A DNA stretch of 64,000 bases. It comes from Enterococcus sp. 4G2_DIV0659 (GTDB lineage Bacteria > Bacillota > Bacilli > Lactobacillales > Enterococcaceae). Made by a program: the position numbers and the translations under genes. Every line of letters starts with the position of its first letter. Position 1 is the first letter of the stretch. The notes below the pieces were generated by a model that worked only from the letters and a program-made list of their open reading frames with translations, was not told where the DNA came from and made no database searches. Location of the stretch: assembly GCF_002140715.2 (NCBI RefSeq), contig NZ_NGLE02000001.1, positions 538,001-602,000 on the forward strand, written 5' to 3'. Of the stretch, positions 47,326 to 57,247 are shown piece after piece.

Positions 47326-48354
47326 ATGCTGGAACAAATTTTATTAGGAACATATACCCGTAGAGAAAGTAAAGGAATCTACCAGATCACACTAGATACG
47401 GAAAAAGCAACGCTGTCTGATGCTACCTTATTAATAGAAGAAACAAGCCCTACTTATCTAGCTTTAAATCAAAAAGGAAACCTATTTAATGTTACATCTG
47501 TCGATGGTGAAGGCGGCATGGCAGCTTACCAAAACAACAATGGCCATTTTGATGTCATCAATAAAGTAACTGAAGCTGGCGCTCCTCCATGTTATGTTGC
47601 AGTCGACGAAGAAAAACAATTAGTGTTTGGTGCAAATTATCATCAAGGAATCGTTCATGTTTATCGCATTTTAGCCGATGGTCGTTTAGAAGATGCAGAT
47701 AAAATTATTCATGATGAACCAACTGGTCCTCACGAAAACCAAGACAACGCCCATGTTCATTACACTGATTTAACACCAGATCGTCGTTTAGTTGTGTGTG
47801 ATCTTGGAACAGATCGTGTATATACGTATGATGTCAGCTCAGAAGGAAAATTATCTGAAGTTGCCCAATATGTCGCAGAACCTGGTACAGGTCCTCGTCA
47901 CTTGGTTTTCCACCCAAACAACCAATTAGCTTATCTATTTGGTGAATTGGACAGTACAGTAACTGTTTTAGCCTACAATGCTGAAGATGGTTCATTTGAG
48001 CAGATTCAAAAAGTATCTACTTTACCAGATGGTTTCAATGAATTTAATGGTGGCGCTGCTATCCGTATTTCTGCTGATGGACGTTTTGTCTATGCATCCA
48101 ATCGTGGGCATGATTCAATCGCTGTTTTTGCTACATCAGAAAATGGTCGGAGCATTGAGCGTGTACAATTGATTTCTACTGAAGGGGAAATTCCACGAGA
48201 TTTTGATTTGGATCCATCAGGTCAATTTGTCGTTGCTGCAAATCAAAATACTGATAATCTTACCCTTTATCGCCGTGATAAAGAAACAGGTCTTTTAGAA
48301 ATGATCCAAAAAGATGTCTACACACCAGAATGTGTCTGCGTTTATTTTAAATAA
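47326..48354 (+). CDS. pgl: 6-phosphogluconolactonase, beta-propeller type
   Basis: A 342-residue cytosolic enzyme of the seven-bladed lactonase family (PF10282-type), hydrolysing 6-phosphogluconolactone in the oxidative pentose phosphate pathway. Family segments include [29 protein letters not shown] and [35 protein letters not shown] precedes the ATG at 47326. Promoter: extended -10 TGCTATACT near 47257-47265. Monocistronic. Confidence 0.9.
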   Translation: MLEQILLGTYTRRESKGIYQITLDTEKATLSDATLLIEETSPTYLALNQKGNLFNVTSVDGEGGMAAYQNNNGHFDVINKVTEAGAPPCYVAVDEEKQLVFGANYHQGIVHVYRILADGRLEDADKIIHDEPTGPHENQDNAHVHYTDLTPDRRLVVCDLGTDRVYTYDVSSEGKLSEVAQYVAEPGTGPRHLVFHPNNQLAYLFGELDSTVTVLAYNAEDGSFEQIQKVSTLPDGFNEFNGGAAIRISADGRFVYASNRGHDSIAVFATSENGRSIERVQLISTEGEIPRDFDLDPSGQFVVAANQNTDNLTLYRRDKETGLLEMIQKDVYTPECVCVYFK

Positions 48355-48379
48355 GAAAGAATCGTTTTTCTTTTCACTC

Positions 48380-48431
48380 AAAAAAGTATAACCGATTGAA
48401 TACTTCCACATTCAATCGGTTATACTTTTTT
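48380..48431. terminator. Bidirectional terminator between pgl and murR
   Basis: A 22-bp perfect stem, with arms starting AAAAAAGTATAACCG and ending CGGTTATACTTTTTT around an 8-base loop. Confidence 0.93.
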
Positions 48432-48441
48432 TATCGTTTGG

Positions 48442-49293
48442 TTACTGTTCATATTTCCAAACTTCTGCTTTTGACTCTTGAATCATTTCTAAGGTGCGAT
48501 CAAAGTTTCTTGAAGCATAGGCATAAAATAAAACATCCACCACAATAAACTGATCATGTAAAGAGGTCGTCGCTGCGCTTCGTAATACCGCTTCATTAGA
48601 ACGTACCGTTTGTAACGAATACTCCGCTTGATTGGTCAATGTGTTATTTCCAAATTGAGACAAGCCGATTGTTTTTAACTGATGTTTTTTGGCAACATCT
48701 ACTAAGCGTAGAACTTCTTTTGTTTCTCCCGAATGAGAGACGCAGAAAAACACCGCATCTTTTGGCGCAGATACTAACATCGTGACTAAAACATGGGGAT
48801 CTTGCACACACAGGACGGTTTTTCCAATTCGATTCCATTTTTGCGCAATATTTTCTGCCACTAAATAGGATGCACCAATCCCAAATGCATAAATGATTGG
48901 TGCTGCCACCAATAAGTCAACGATGGTTTCAATCCGCTGTTCATTTAATAAAGCGACAGTTTCTTGCATAGACTGATAGGCATTTCCCAATAGCTTGGAC
49001 TTAATTTCATCTACGGATTCATTGATTGTAATATCTGAATAGCCTTCATATACAGGAACTTCGATTTCTGCAGATAAACGGATTTTCAATTGGGTAAAAC
49101 TAGGGACATCAATTTTTTTACAAAAACGAATGACCGTAGCTGAGCTCGTTCCTGCATAGCTGGCTAACTCTGAGGCAGTCATATTGATTACCTTGGATGG
49201 ATCTTCTAAAATTACTTTTCCAATTTTCTGTTCAGAATTTGGCAGCACATCCAACATACTAATAATTCTTCCCTGAATATTTTCTCCACTCAT
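48442..49293 (-). CDS. murR: MurR/RpiR-family regulator
   Basis: A 283-residue protein with an N-terminal RpiR helix-turn-helix (about 30-75; MTASELASYAGTSSATVIRFCKKI) and a C-terminal SIS sugar-phosphate-binding domain. It is the last gene of the MurNAc operon, so it most likely senses MurNAc-6-phosphate and represses the operon. The ATG at 49293 is preferred, with AAGGAG spaced nine bases before it; an upstream ATG touches that site. Confidence 0.86.
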   Translation of the reverse strand: MSGENIQGRIISMLDVLPNSEQKIGKVILEDPSKVINMTASELASYAGTSSATVIRFCKKIDVPSFTQLKIRLSAEIEVPVYEGYSDITINESVDEIKSKLLGNAYQSMQETVALLNEQRIETIVDLLVAAPIIYAFGIGASYLVAENIAQKWNRIGKTVLCVQDPHVLVTMLVSAPKDAVFFCVSHSGETKEVLRLVDVAKKHQLKTIGLSQFGNNTLTNQAEYSLQTVRSNEAVLRSAATTSLHDQFIVVDVLFYAYASRNFDRTLEMIQESKAEVWKYEQ

Positions 49294-49372
49294 TTGTGTC
49301 ATCTCCTTATTTTTGACTTGTTCAGTTTATGTATGGATTAGAGCAAGTAGTCGCTACTCACTCTAATATCGA

Positions 49373-50500
49373 TCAATAATAGGTAATACTACCTAGTGGA
49401 ACTGATTTTTTTGCTCCTGTAGCACTTGGAATATTTCCTTGTCCATGTTGGATCGTTTGATTGGCTAATACGGCCATAGCGATGGCTTCTTTTGCTTCTG
49501 AGGAGTAACCCATTTCTTCTTGAATCATTACGTTTACTGTTGGCAACAATGTTTTTATCATGGCTATTAAGGTTTGATTGTAGCTACCGCCGCCACCAAT
49601 GATTAGTTCCGTATCACCTTGAACAAATGGCGTTACAGCTATAGCTATCGATTGCGCCGTAAACATTGTGGCCGTTGCAATCAAATCTACAGGAGATAAC
49701 GACCAACGCTTAATCAAGGATTGGGTAAATTGTTTACCGAACTCTTCCCTACCTGTTGTTTTTGGGTAGGCTTTTTTTATATACGGATGCGCTAAGAGTT
49801 CTTCTAATAGCGCTTCATTGACTCTTCCTTGTTTGGCATAGTTACCATCTTTATCATATTCTACATGAAAAAAATGTAAACACAATTCATTCATGATAAC
49901 ATTCCCTGGGCCAGTGTCAAATGCAATTAGCTCCTCTTGCTTTGCCGCTTTAGGAATCACAGTTAAATTACCAATACCGCCAATATTTTGCAAGATTCGG
50001 GTGCTTTTTTCACTTCTATAAAGAACGTATTCAGAGTAAGGAACAATAGGTGCGCCCTGACCACCAACAGCCATATCACGTTCTCTAAAGTTGGAAACAA
50101 CTGTAGTTTTTGTTCGTTCACAAATAACAGCCGGATCACCAATTTGAAGTGTTGAAGGAAACAAGTGGTCACGTTTTACTGGTATATGAAACAGGGTTTG
50201 TCCATGACTGCCAATAAACGCTAGTTGCTCAATAGAAATAGCCGCCTTCTCACAAACCGCTAAAACTGCCTGAGCAAATTGTTCTCCTAATTCAACGTTT
50301 AGAGAACAGATAGCTTCTACAGTTGATTCTTCAAGCGAAAGTGATTGTCGAATCCGTTTTAGTGTTTCTTTATCAAACGGCAACGTCAAAAATTCTATCA
50401 AAGTGACGGACGTTTGTTCATTTTTACCAGAAATGTCCACCAAAGCAGCATCAATTCCATCTAAAGATGTTCCTGACATCAAACCTACCGCGTAAACCAT
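49373..50500 (-). CDS. anmK: Anhydro-N-acetylmuramic acid kinase
   Basis: A 375-residue enzyme that opens and phosphorylates 1,6-anhydro-MurNAc to MurNAc-6-phosphate. It has GLMSGTSLDGIDAAL at the N terminus, IGSHGQTLFH, FDTGPGNVIMN and GGGGSYN. It sits in the MurNAc recycling operon after mupG. In Gram-positives without lytic transglycosylases of the anhydro type, its presence suggests scavenging of anhydro-muropeptides from other bacteria (inference). Confidence 0.93.
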   Translation of the reverse strand: MVYAVGLMSGTSLDGIDAALVDISGKNEQTSVTLIEFLTLPFDKETLKRIRQSLSLEESTVEAICSLNVELGEQFAQAVLAVCEKAAISIEQLAFIGSHGQTLFHIPVKRDHLFPSTLQIGDPAVICERTKTTVVSNFRERDMAVGGQGAPIVPYSEYVLYRSEKSTRILQNIGGIGNLTVIPKAAKQEELIAFDTGPGNVIMNELCLHFFHVEYDKDGNYAKQGRVNEALLEELLAHPYIKKAYPKTTGREEFGKQFTQSLIKRWSLSPVDLIATATMFTAQSIAIAVTPFVQGDTELIIGGGGSYNQTLIAMIKTLLPTVNVMIQEEMGYSSEAKEAIAMAVLANQTIQHGQGNIPSATGAKKSVPLGSITYY

Positions 50501-50552
50501 CTTTCATCCCTCCCTTTCCAATGACTATTTGAACACTCGACGTTTAAATGTT

Positions 50553-51644
50553 TCACACCATCACTTCATTAAATGCAAATTTTTGCCATGGACGTAAATA
50601 AGGTAATAACACTCTATCTGCCTCAGTGATATGTCCAACAACGTTTGATTTACCAGAATTTTCCATCGGTAATAGCGCAATCTGCAACTCACCTGCATAG
50701 TGAGCATATAAAGAAGTTTCTACAATAATATCTCCTGTTTCCATATCTATTGTATTAAAGGGTGTAAAGTTATGTCCTTTGTATTTTACTCGACTTTGGG
50801 TAGAACGAACCACATAATCAGAAATATCTCCTCGATTAAAATGGAACTCTTCCAAGACAATTTTACGCTCTAGCTCTGGTGTTTTCTCTTCAATCACACA
50901 ATCAAAAGTCAATTTATATGGATCAATGGCACTTAGGGCTTTTAATTCTTCTTCGGATGCAAAAGCATTGGCAATAATCACATCATCAATCAAGTTAGTT
51001 GCCCATAAATGTTTTGCTTGCGTTGTAATCGGCCATTGACGATGCATTTCTAAGGTGCATAAGCCTTCTTCTACTGGCCATGGTCCAATCGTAGCCGACG
51101 GTGAATTGACAAAAGCTGCGGTATGAATGCCTTTTTCTTTATAGATTTGAGTGGTCTCGAAAAAATGCTCATAACTTAAACCTGTATAACGATGAGGATA
51201 AAAATTATGACACCCTAACAACTTATCGCCATTGGCTTGGTAGCTTAAAATATTTTCTAAATAGCATGTCCCAGAACTGATATTTAATTCAATCATCAAC
51301 TCTTGAGGATTAAAAGTCATTATAGATTCTTCATTCCCAGTAAATCCCATATCTAAACGAATTCCATCCGCTCCGATTTCTTTAAAAAAAGACAAATCAT
51401 TATAACTGATTTCTAAAGCACCAAATACTTTAGGACTCACATCAGCAATGACTTCCATCCCTAGAGATTTAGCGTAGTGAATCGTTTCTTTAAATTCACT
51501 GACAATTTTATCTTTTCCTTCGTCTACAGACAACAAACAAGTAAACACTCGTTTAAAGTGGTACTTTGCGGCCAAGTCCATATAGTCTTTGATTTCTGTT
51601 ACATTACTATGATTGGGATAAACGGAAATACCTAATCGTCTCAT
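50553..51644 (-). CDS. mupG: 6-phospho-N-acetylmuramidase MupG (DUF871)
   Basis: A 363-residue DUF871 family hydrolase. MupG of Staphylococcus cleaves MurNAc-6-phosphate-beta-1,4-GlcNAc in the cytosol, giving MurNAc-6-P and GlcNAc (established). N-terminal MRRLGISVYPNHS and the TIM-barrel GADGIRLDMGF plus a C-terminal cyclophilin-like domain fit. The ATG overlaps the kinase stop (ATGA). Its presence implies that the PTS imports the MurNAc-GlcNAc disaccharide. Confidence 0.9.
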   Translation of the reverse strand: MRRLGISVYPNHSNVTEIKDYMDLAAKYHFKRVFTCLLSVDEGKDKIVSEFKETIHYAKSLGMEVIADVSPKVFGALEISYNDLSFFKEIGADGIRLDMGFTGNEESIMTFNPQELMIELNISSGTCYLENILSYQANGDKLLGCHNFYPHRYTGLSYEHFFETTQIYKEKGIHTAAFVNSPSATIGPWPVEEGLCTLEMHRQWPITTQAKHLWATNLIDDVIIANAFASEEELKALSAIDPYKLTFDCVIEEKTPELERKIVLEEFHFNRGDISDYVVRSTQSRVKYKGHNFTPFNTIDMETGDIIVETSLYAHYAGELQIALLPMENSGKSNVVGHITEADRVLLPYLRPWQKFAFNEVMV

Positions 51645-52543
51645 TCAATCACCGCTCCATTCTTTTGATAAAAATAATAAGCGCCTTTTGCGCTGGAATG
51701 CTCTTTTTCAATAAATACAGGTTCAAATGCACATTTATCTACATAAGAGAAAAACGCTTGACGGACCTGCTTGTTCTGTTCGATCACACTACCATTCAAG
51801 CCGATCTTGATTTGTTTTTCTGTCCAATGCATTTTCGTGACAAGTTTTTTTACTTCACTTCCTAAATCTGTTCCAGCTTTTGACAAAATCGTTGCTGCTA
51901 CTGGATCTTGATAGGCCAGTTCAGCTACTAGTTTTGCAAGAGAGGCAAGTTGATCTTTAGAAAGTTGATAGGCAATTTTCACCAATTCGATGGTTGTTTC
52001 TACATTAAAATGCGCCATTAATTTCTCTGTCAACAAACTATTTTCCGCTCCAATATCATATTCGTAAAGAGCACGTTGGATGGCTTGTTTTCCGATAGAA
52101 TAACCACTGCCATCATCGCCAAACAAATGACCCCAACCGCCTACACGAACCCACTGATTTTTAACCCGTCCAATGGCAATCGATCCAGTACCTGCAATTA
52201 ATAAAATACCAGACTCCCCTTTAAGAAACGCATAATGAGCCAATTGTCCATCGCTTAATAAAACAAGAGGTACTTGAAATACGGCTAACTCGTTGGCTAA
52301 CGTTTCTTTTAGTCCACCACTTTCAATACCCGCTAAACCTAAAACCAATAATTGACAATCTTTTGCTTGTCGTCCTGTTAATACCGTTTGAATCGCTGAT
52401 TTGATGTTCGCTAATCCTTGCTCATGATCGACCAGCATATTTCCAAATCCAGTAATCACTCGTTGGCATTCCTTGCCCGTTAGATCATAAACGATCGCTT
52501 CAGTCTTTGTGCCTCCGCTATCTATACCAATAATATATTTCAT
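51641..52543 (-). CDS. BadF/BcrA-type N-acetylglucosamine/MurNAc kinase
   Basis: A 300-residue sugar kinase of the ASKHA fold: IGIDSGGTKTEAIVYD at the N terminus, AGTGSIAIGR and GGWGHLFGDDGSGYSIGK in the middle. It resembles N-acetylglucosamine kinase and MurK of Clostridium, which phosphorylates GlcNAc and MurNAc. Position next to mupG suggests it phosphorylates the GlcNAc released by MupG. The ATG at 52543 is used; an earlier in-frame ATG lacks a ribosome-binding site. Confidence 0.85.
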   Translation of the reverse strand: MKYIIGIDSGGTKTEAIVYDLTGKECQRVITGFGNMLVDHEQGLANIKSAIQTVLTGRQAKDCQLLVLGLAGIESGGLKETLANELAVFQVPLVLLSDGQLAHYAFLKGESGILLIAGTGSIAIGRVKNQWVRVGGWGHLFGDDGSGYSIGKQAIQRALYEYDIGAENSLLTEKLMAHFNVETTIELVKIAYQLSKDQLASLAKLVAELAYQDPVAATILSKAGTDLGSEVKKLVTKMHWTEKQIKIGLNGSVIEQNKQVRQAFFSYVDKCAFEPVFIEKEHSSAKGAYYFYQKNGAVIE

Positions 52544-52553
52544 GTTTCTTCTG

Positions 52554-52847
52554 CTACTTTCTTTTCGTTTGTGTTTTAACGATTCCTTTATACTCATTAC
52601 GTTCTAGCAATCCACGGGTGGTTTCAAAAAAGACCACCGCAAGAAGACCACTACAAAAATAAAGCACCAGCTTCAATGCATTAGGTAACTGAGGAAAAAT
52701 AATACTAGGAACTAAAATAATCAAAAATACAAGCAGTCCTGTAATCCAACGACTTGGCAGCCAATTATTTTTTTCCAAGATGTGGGTGATTCCCACACCT
52801 AATAAAATAAATCCAATAATTCCGAGAATAAGCATTAGTTTTACCAT
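52554..52847 (-). CDS. Small membrane protein of the MurNAc operon
   Basis: A 97-residue protein with three hydrophobic segments (about 4-20, 34-52, 58-76) and a basic C terminus (KTQTKRK). I do not recognise it as a defined family. It lies between the PTS IIC gene and the kinase; AAAGGAG precedes the ATG. A possible accessory for the transporter. Confidence 0.7.
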   Translation of the reverse strand: MVKLMLILGIIGFILLGVGITHILEKNNWLPSRWITGLLVFLIILVPSIIFPQLPNALKLVLYFCSGLLAVVFFETTRGLLERNEYKGIVKTQTKRK

Positions 52848-52930
52848 TGTTTTCTCCTTTCAAACAATAGAGTAAGTTGGAACAAACCGTTTTTATTAAA
52901 CAGTGTTTGTCCCAACAATTAACGAACTAG

Positions 52931-54253
52931 TTAGACTGTTTGTACCTGTTGTGCAGCTTCTGCCGCTTCATTTTCCTTTTCTTCTGCTAACATTTGTTTG
53001 TCATACATTTGAACGAATGGGAAATAGATGACCATCGCAACAAGCACATTGATTACAACTAACACAACCATGCGCCAATCATTTCCTGAAGATAAATACG
53101 CTCCAATTGGTGCAGGCAATGTCCACGCTTGATTACTGATAAAGCCATTAACTAATCCGAATTTCACCGCAAAGTAACTGATTGTTGTTGTCACAAGTGG
53201 TGCAGCGATAAATGGTAACGCCAAAATCGGGTTCATAATGATTGGTACACCGAAAATCAACATTTCATTAATATTGAAAATACCAGGAATCAATGAAAAA
53301 CGTCCTACTTGCTTCAAGAATTTTGAACGACAGAATAATAACAAAATACAAATGGAAATAGAGACACCTGCGCCACCAATTGTTACTGTCCATTGATAAA
53401 ATTGTTCAGGCGCAATGTATGGCAATTCTGTAATTGGTGTACCAGAAGCAAATGCGTCTGCATTTCCATCTAACATAACTAACCACATTGGACGAACCAG
53501 AGAACCAATAATACTCATTCCGTGCACACCTGCTGCCCATAATAAATGGATAAAGAACATCGGCAATAACACACCTAATAAATTATTTCCCATAATATCT
53601 ACAAGGGGAGCAAACAGATCCATCAAGAATTTATTCACATCAAACCCAATAAGAACACGCACAACCCAAACAATCGTAATAATAACAAAACCTGGAATCA
53701 ATGCTTCAAAACTTCTTGCTACAGCTGGAGGTACTTGTTCTGGCATACGAATCGTAATATTGTGTTTAGTAAATAAACGATACAACTCACTAGCAAAAAT
53801 TGCCGCAATAATCGCAGAAAACATTCCTGAACCGCCAAGATAATCCATTGGCATAACCCAAGCAAGACCAAGACCTTTTCCTTCTGGCAATAAAGCGTCT
53901 ACATTTTGCGGAATCGTCAACATTAAAAATGTTGCTAATGACAACATCCCACCAGTAATGCCATCTAATTTATACGATTTTGTCAGATTATAACCGATAC
54001 TAAATGACCCATAAATCCCTAATAACCCCATCGTAATTCTAAACGGAATCACTAAATCTGCCTTATACGGCAATATCCATTCTTCAAACCCTGGAATCGG
54101 CAAATTGGAAATCGTTAAAAATAATGTCCCAATCATGATCAGTGACAAGGTAGAAATAACCCCATTACGAATTGCCTTCATGTGACGTTGTTCTGCAAAC
54201 TTGGCCATTGGCGGCATTAACTTTTCTTCGATCCAATTCAGTACTTTTTGCAT
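52931..54253 (-). CDS. PTS IIC component, lactose/cellobiose family
   Basis: A 440-residue membrane transporter of the LacE/CelB family with about ten helices and the IIC signature PGIFNINEMLIFGVPIIMNP (substrate region). There is no IIB or IIA domain and none adjacent, unlike the glucose-type MurP (IIBC) of E. coli. The position between murQ and mupG indicates uptake of MurNAc or MurNAc-GlcNAc with phosphorylation. The partner IIB/IIA is elsewhere; the orphan IIB at 23.9-24.2 kb is one candidate. Confidence 0.88.
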   Translation of the reverse strand: MQKVLNWIEEKLMPPMAKFAEQRHMKAIRNGVISTLSLIMIGTLFLTISNLPIPGFEEWILPYKADLVIPFRITMGLLGIYGSFSIGYNLTKSYKLDGITGGMLSLATFLMLTIPQNVDALLPEGKGLGLAWVMPMDYLGGSGMFSAIIAAIFASELYRLFTKHNITIRMPEQVPPAVARSFEALIPGFVIITIVWVVRVLIGFDVNKFLMDLFAPLVDIMGNNLLGVLLPMFFIHLLWAAGVHGMSIIGSLVRPMWLVMLDGNADAFASGTPITELPYIAPEQFYQWTVTIGGAGVSISICILLLFCRSKFLKQVGRFSLIPGIFNINEMLIFGVPIIMNPILALPFIAAPLVTTTISYFAVKFGLVNGFISNQAWTLPAPIGAYLSSGNDWRMVVLVVINVLVAMVIYFPFVQMYDKQMLAEEKENEAAEAAQQVQTV

Positions 54254-54294
54254 TGATTTTCATCCCCCTAAATGTTTGTTCCTTACTACTTTAA

Positions 54295-55194
54295 TTAGTG
54301 ACCACTTGCTTTTAATGCACGACCAACAAACCCTTTATGTTTTTTCAACAATTGTTCTGACACTTCCTTACTTTCCCCAGATAATATCCGAACAATCGCT
54401 AATTTGGGATTCTGATTTGAATCCTCTAAGTAAAATGTAGCCTCTTCTATCGAGCAATCAGTCGCATCCATAATAATTCGTTTGGCACGTTCCACCAGTT
54501 TTTCGTTTGTAGGTTGAACATCCACCATCAAATTTTGATAGGCTTTCCCTTGACGAATCATACTGGCTGTTGAAATCATGTTCAACACTAATTTTTGTGC
54601 CGTCCCTGCTTTCAAACGGGTAGAACCTGTTAATACTTCCGGCCCTACTTCAACTTCAATTGCATATTCTGCATGAGTAGAAATCTCTGAATCCTTGTTG
54701 CAAGAAAGTGCCCCTGTCTTTGCGCCGATCTCTCTAGCATAATCTAATCCGCCGATGACATAAGGCGTCCGTCCACTTGCGGCAATCCCCAAAACAAAAT
54801 CTTCTTTTTTTAATTGGTGAGCTTTTAGGTCTTCTCTAGCAAGAGTTAATGAATCTTCTGCACCTTCAACCGCTATTGTCATCGCTTTCATTCCTCCAGC
54901 AATTAAGCCTTGAACAGTTTCAGGTTTCGTGTTAAATGTGGGAATACACTCTGCGGCATCAAGTACGCCTAAGCGACCGCTCGTTCCAGCGCCAATATAG
55001 AAAAGGTTCCCACCATTATCCATACACGTAACGACTGCTTCAATCAACGCTGTGATTGAAGGAAGTTCATCATGTAGCGCCTCAGCTACTTTCCGATCTT
55101 CTTCATTCATCGCTTCAACGATTTCTTTTACAGAGTAACTATCTAAATCTAACGTATCTTTATTTCTTTTTTCCGTTGCTAAAGAATCAAGCAT
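54295..55194 (-). CDS. murQ: N-acetylmuramic acid 6-phosphate etherase
   Basis: A 299-residue lyase that removes D-lactate from MurNAc-6-phosphate, giving GlcNAc-6-phosphate. It has the SIS segment FYIGAGTSGRLGVLDAAECIPTF and GIAASGRTPYV. AAGGAGGAAGCAA precedes the ATG. First gene of the seven-gene recycling operon, transcribed from a promoter with a likely cre site and direct repeats. Confidence 0.95.
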   Translation of the reverse strand: MLDSLATEKRNKDTLDLDSYSVKEIVEAMNEEDRKVAEALHDELPSITALIEAVVTCMDNGGNLFYIGAGTSGRLGVLDAAECIPTFNTKPETVQGLIAGGMKAMTIAVEGAEDSLTLAREDLKAHQLKKEDFVLGIAASGRTPYVIGGLDYAREIGAKTGALSCNKDSEISTHAEYAIEVEVGPEVLTGSTRLKAGTAQKLVLNMISTASMIRQGKAYQNLMVDVQPTNEKLVERAKRIIMDATDCSIEEATFYLEDSNQNPKLAIVRILSGESKEVSEQLLKKHKGFVGRALKASGH

Positions 55195-55214
55195 TTGCTT
55201 CCTCCTTCTTTTTT

Positions 55215-55312
55215 TTAAACCGGTTCCACTAGAATATAACGGATAGGAATTAAAATTTCAAGTTTTTATATGTAAAAACGAAATAAAATTACAATAAAAT
55301 GATAAAATTACA
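55215..55312 (-). promoter_or_regulatory. murQ operon promoter, cre-like site and repeats
   Basis: Minus-strand -35 TTGAAA (55256-55261), 17-base spacer, -10 TATATT (55233-55238). TGGAACCGGTTTAA (55215-55228) just downstream resembles a catabolite-response element with two deviations. ATAAAATTACA occurs twice (55283-55293 and 55302-55312) upstream of -35, a possible MurR site. Confidence 0.55.
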
Positions 55313-55356
55313 GTATAATAGTCTTTTTGTTTAAATTTAATTAAAAAAAGAATCTC

Positions 55357-55391
55357 AAGAATCATCCTATTTTGTTTCAGGAATGATTCTT
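55357..55391 (-). terminator. Terminator after the MATE gene
   Basis: Minus-strand AAGAATCAT...ATGATTCTT with a TGAGATTCTTTTTTT tail. Confidence 0.7.
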
Positions 55392-55416
55392 AAAATTCTT
55401 TGATTTGAGCTATGAC

Positions 55417-56805
55417 TTAATCTATTGGAGACTCTGTTGCTTCATCTAGCACATTTTCTAAATCAGGCGCATTCAATCGCTTCATTTCATAAGTAAACCA
55501 AACGGCTGTAAGTAATGACGCAATGCCATCTGCAAATGGTGCAGCATGAACGATACCGTTTAAGCCCCAAATATTGGAAAATACTAAAATCGCTGGAATC
55601 AATAAAATGATTTGTCTGGTCATCGTCAAAAATATCGCAATCTTTGAACGTCCAATTGCTTGGAAAAAACTGGAAGCGATAATTTGAAAACCGATAACAG
55701 GTAAACACCAGAACCATGCTTTTAGTGCATAACTGCCAAAAGCAACCAACTCCGGTTCTCGATTAAACATGGTCACAAACACTTCTGGAAATAGTCGCGT
55801 TAAAATCCAGCCGATCATCACAATAACTGTAGCAACAATGATCGCTAATTTAGCCGCTTCTTTCACACGAGAATATTTTTTTGCACCATAATTATAACTA
55901 ACAATCGGCTGAACCCCTTGATTCAATCCAATAATCGGCATCAATAAAATCGTTTGAATACTATTGACAATCCCCATACCAGAGACAGCTAAATCTCCGC
56001 CATAAGCCAATAAGTTTTTATTCAGTGTCACATTTAGTAAACTGTTTCCTAACTGTAATAAAAAACTCGGCATCCCTAAAGCCGTGATTCGTGTAACAAT
56101 TGGACGTTTCAGTTTTAAATATTTTTTTCTAATTTTATTGCCATCACTTTTTGCTAAAAAATAACGTAAAATCCAAGCCATCGAAATAAACTGAGACAAA
56201 ATTGTTGCTAAAGCTGCTCCAGCCATTCCCATTTGAAAAACATAAATAAAAATCGGATCTAACAAAATATTAATCCCTGCGCCAACAAACATCGTAATCA
56301 TCGCTAGTTTTGGTTGCCCATCTGCCCGTAAAAAATTGTTCAATCCCATACCCATAATTTGAAAAATCGAACCAAAGAAAATAATACCCATATAGGCTTT
56401 TGCATAAGGTAAAACAGCTTCACTCGCACCAAAAAGTTGTAACATTGGCTCTAAGAAAAGGGTGCCCAAAACCAACAATACAAAACCACTAATTGCTAGT
56501 AACGTAAACGTATTCCCCAACACTTCTTCTGCTTCTTTTTTGTGTCCTGCACCTAATTTCATCGAAAATAACGTTGCACCCCCCACACCAAATAACAAAC
56601 CAATTGACATCATTAAAATCATGATTGGAAAACCAATCGTGATTCCTGCCAAACCGTTGGCTCCAAGATCTGATGCATTCCCAATAAAAATTCGATCCAC
56701 CACATTATATAATGCATTGACCATCATTCCGATAATCGCTGGTACTGAAAATTTAATCAATAGCTTTGAAACTTTTTCTGTTCCTAAAATCGTACTTGCT
56801 TCCAA
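55417..56805 (-). CDS. MATE-family efflux transporter
   Basis: A 462-residue, twelve-helix exporter of the MATE (MOP) superfamily, similar to the MepA/DinF-type branch. MATE proteins use Na+ or H+ gradients to expel cationic drugs. The start is TTG at 56805 with GGAG eight bases upstream, since no ATG is nearby. It begins 4 bases after the marR stop, so the MarR regulator is probably its controller. Confidence 0.87.
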   Translation of the reverse strand: MEASTILGTEKVSKLLIKFSVPAIIGMMVNALYNVVDRIFIGNASDLGANGLAGITIGFPIMILMMSIGLLFGVGGATLFSMKLGAGHKKEAEEVLGNTFTLLAISGFVLLVLGTLFLEPMLQLFGASEAVLPYAKAYMGIIFFGSIFQIMGMGLNNFLRADGQPKLAMITMFVGAGINILLDPIFIYVFQMGMAGAALATILSQFISMAWILRYFLAKSDGNKIRKKYLKLKRPIVTRITALGMPSFLLQLGNSLLNVTLNKNLLAYGGDLAVSGMGIVNSIQTILLMPIIGLNQGVQPIVSYNYGAKKYSRVKEAAKLAIIVATVIVMIGWILTRLFPEVFVTMFNREPELVAFGSYALKAWFWCLPVIGFQIIASSFFQAIGRSKIAIFLTMTRQIILLIPAILVFSNIWGLNGIVHAAPFADGIASLLTAVWFTYEMKRLNAPDLENVLDEATESPID

Positions 56806-56809
56806 TCAA

Positions 56810-57247
56810 TCAGCTCCTTACACTTGCTTCTTTTGTCTCTAGTTTTTGAACCATTTGTTCTAATGCACTAAATAAAATTGTTTCTGTCTCTTGGTCTAAA
56901 TCTTCCGTTAAAAAATCACTCCATGCTTGAAGCTTCGACTTGATTTCACGTTCAATCGCCCGAGCTTTCTTTGTTAACGTCACAATGTTACACCGCTTAT
57001 CTCGCTCACTCTTTTTCTTTTGAATGTAGCCTTTTTCTTCTAAGGTTTGAATACTGCGAGCCATTGCCCCTTTATCAATATTCAAATAGTTTGAAATTGC
57101 CTCTTGTGTCACACCATCATAACGATATAAGTACATTAAAATCGGCTGTTCTGAAGATGTTAAGCCAAATTCTTTTAAAAAACCATTCATATAGACTACA
57201 TTTTTACGATATAAAATCGAGACTAAACGTCCTACACTTTGCTTCAT
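56810..57247 (-). CDS. MarR-family regulator
   Basis: A 145-residue winged-helix protein with the MarR core (LTSSEQPILMYLYRYDGVTQEAI, AMARSIQTLEEKGYIQKKKSERDKR wing). It is co-transcribed with a MATE exporter and probably represses the pair until a toxic ligand binds. I start at the ATG at 57247, with GAGGTGAGG upstream. Confidence 0.88.
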   Translation of the reverse strand: MKQSVGRLVSILYRKNVVYMNGFLKEFGLTSSEQPILMYLYRYDGVTQEAISNYLNIDKGAMARSIQTLEEKGYIQKKKSERDKRCNIVTLTKKARAIEREIKSKLQAWSDFLTEDLDQETETILFSALEQMVQKLETKEASVRS

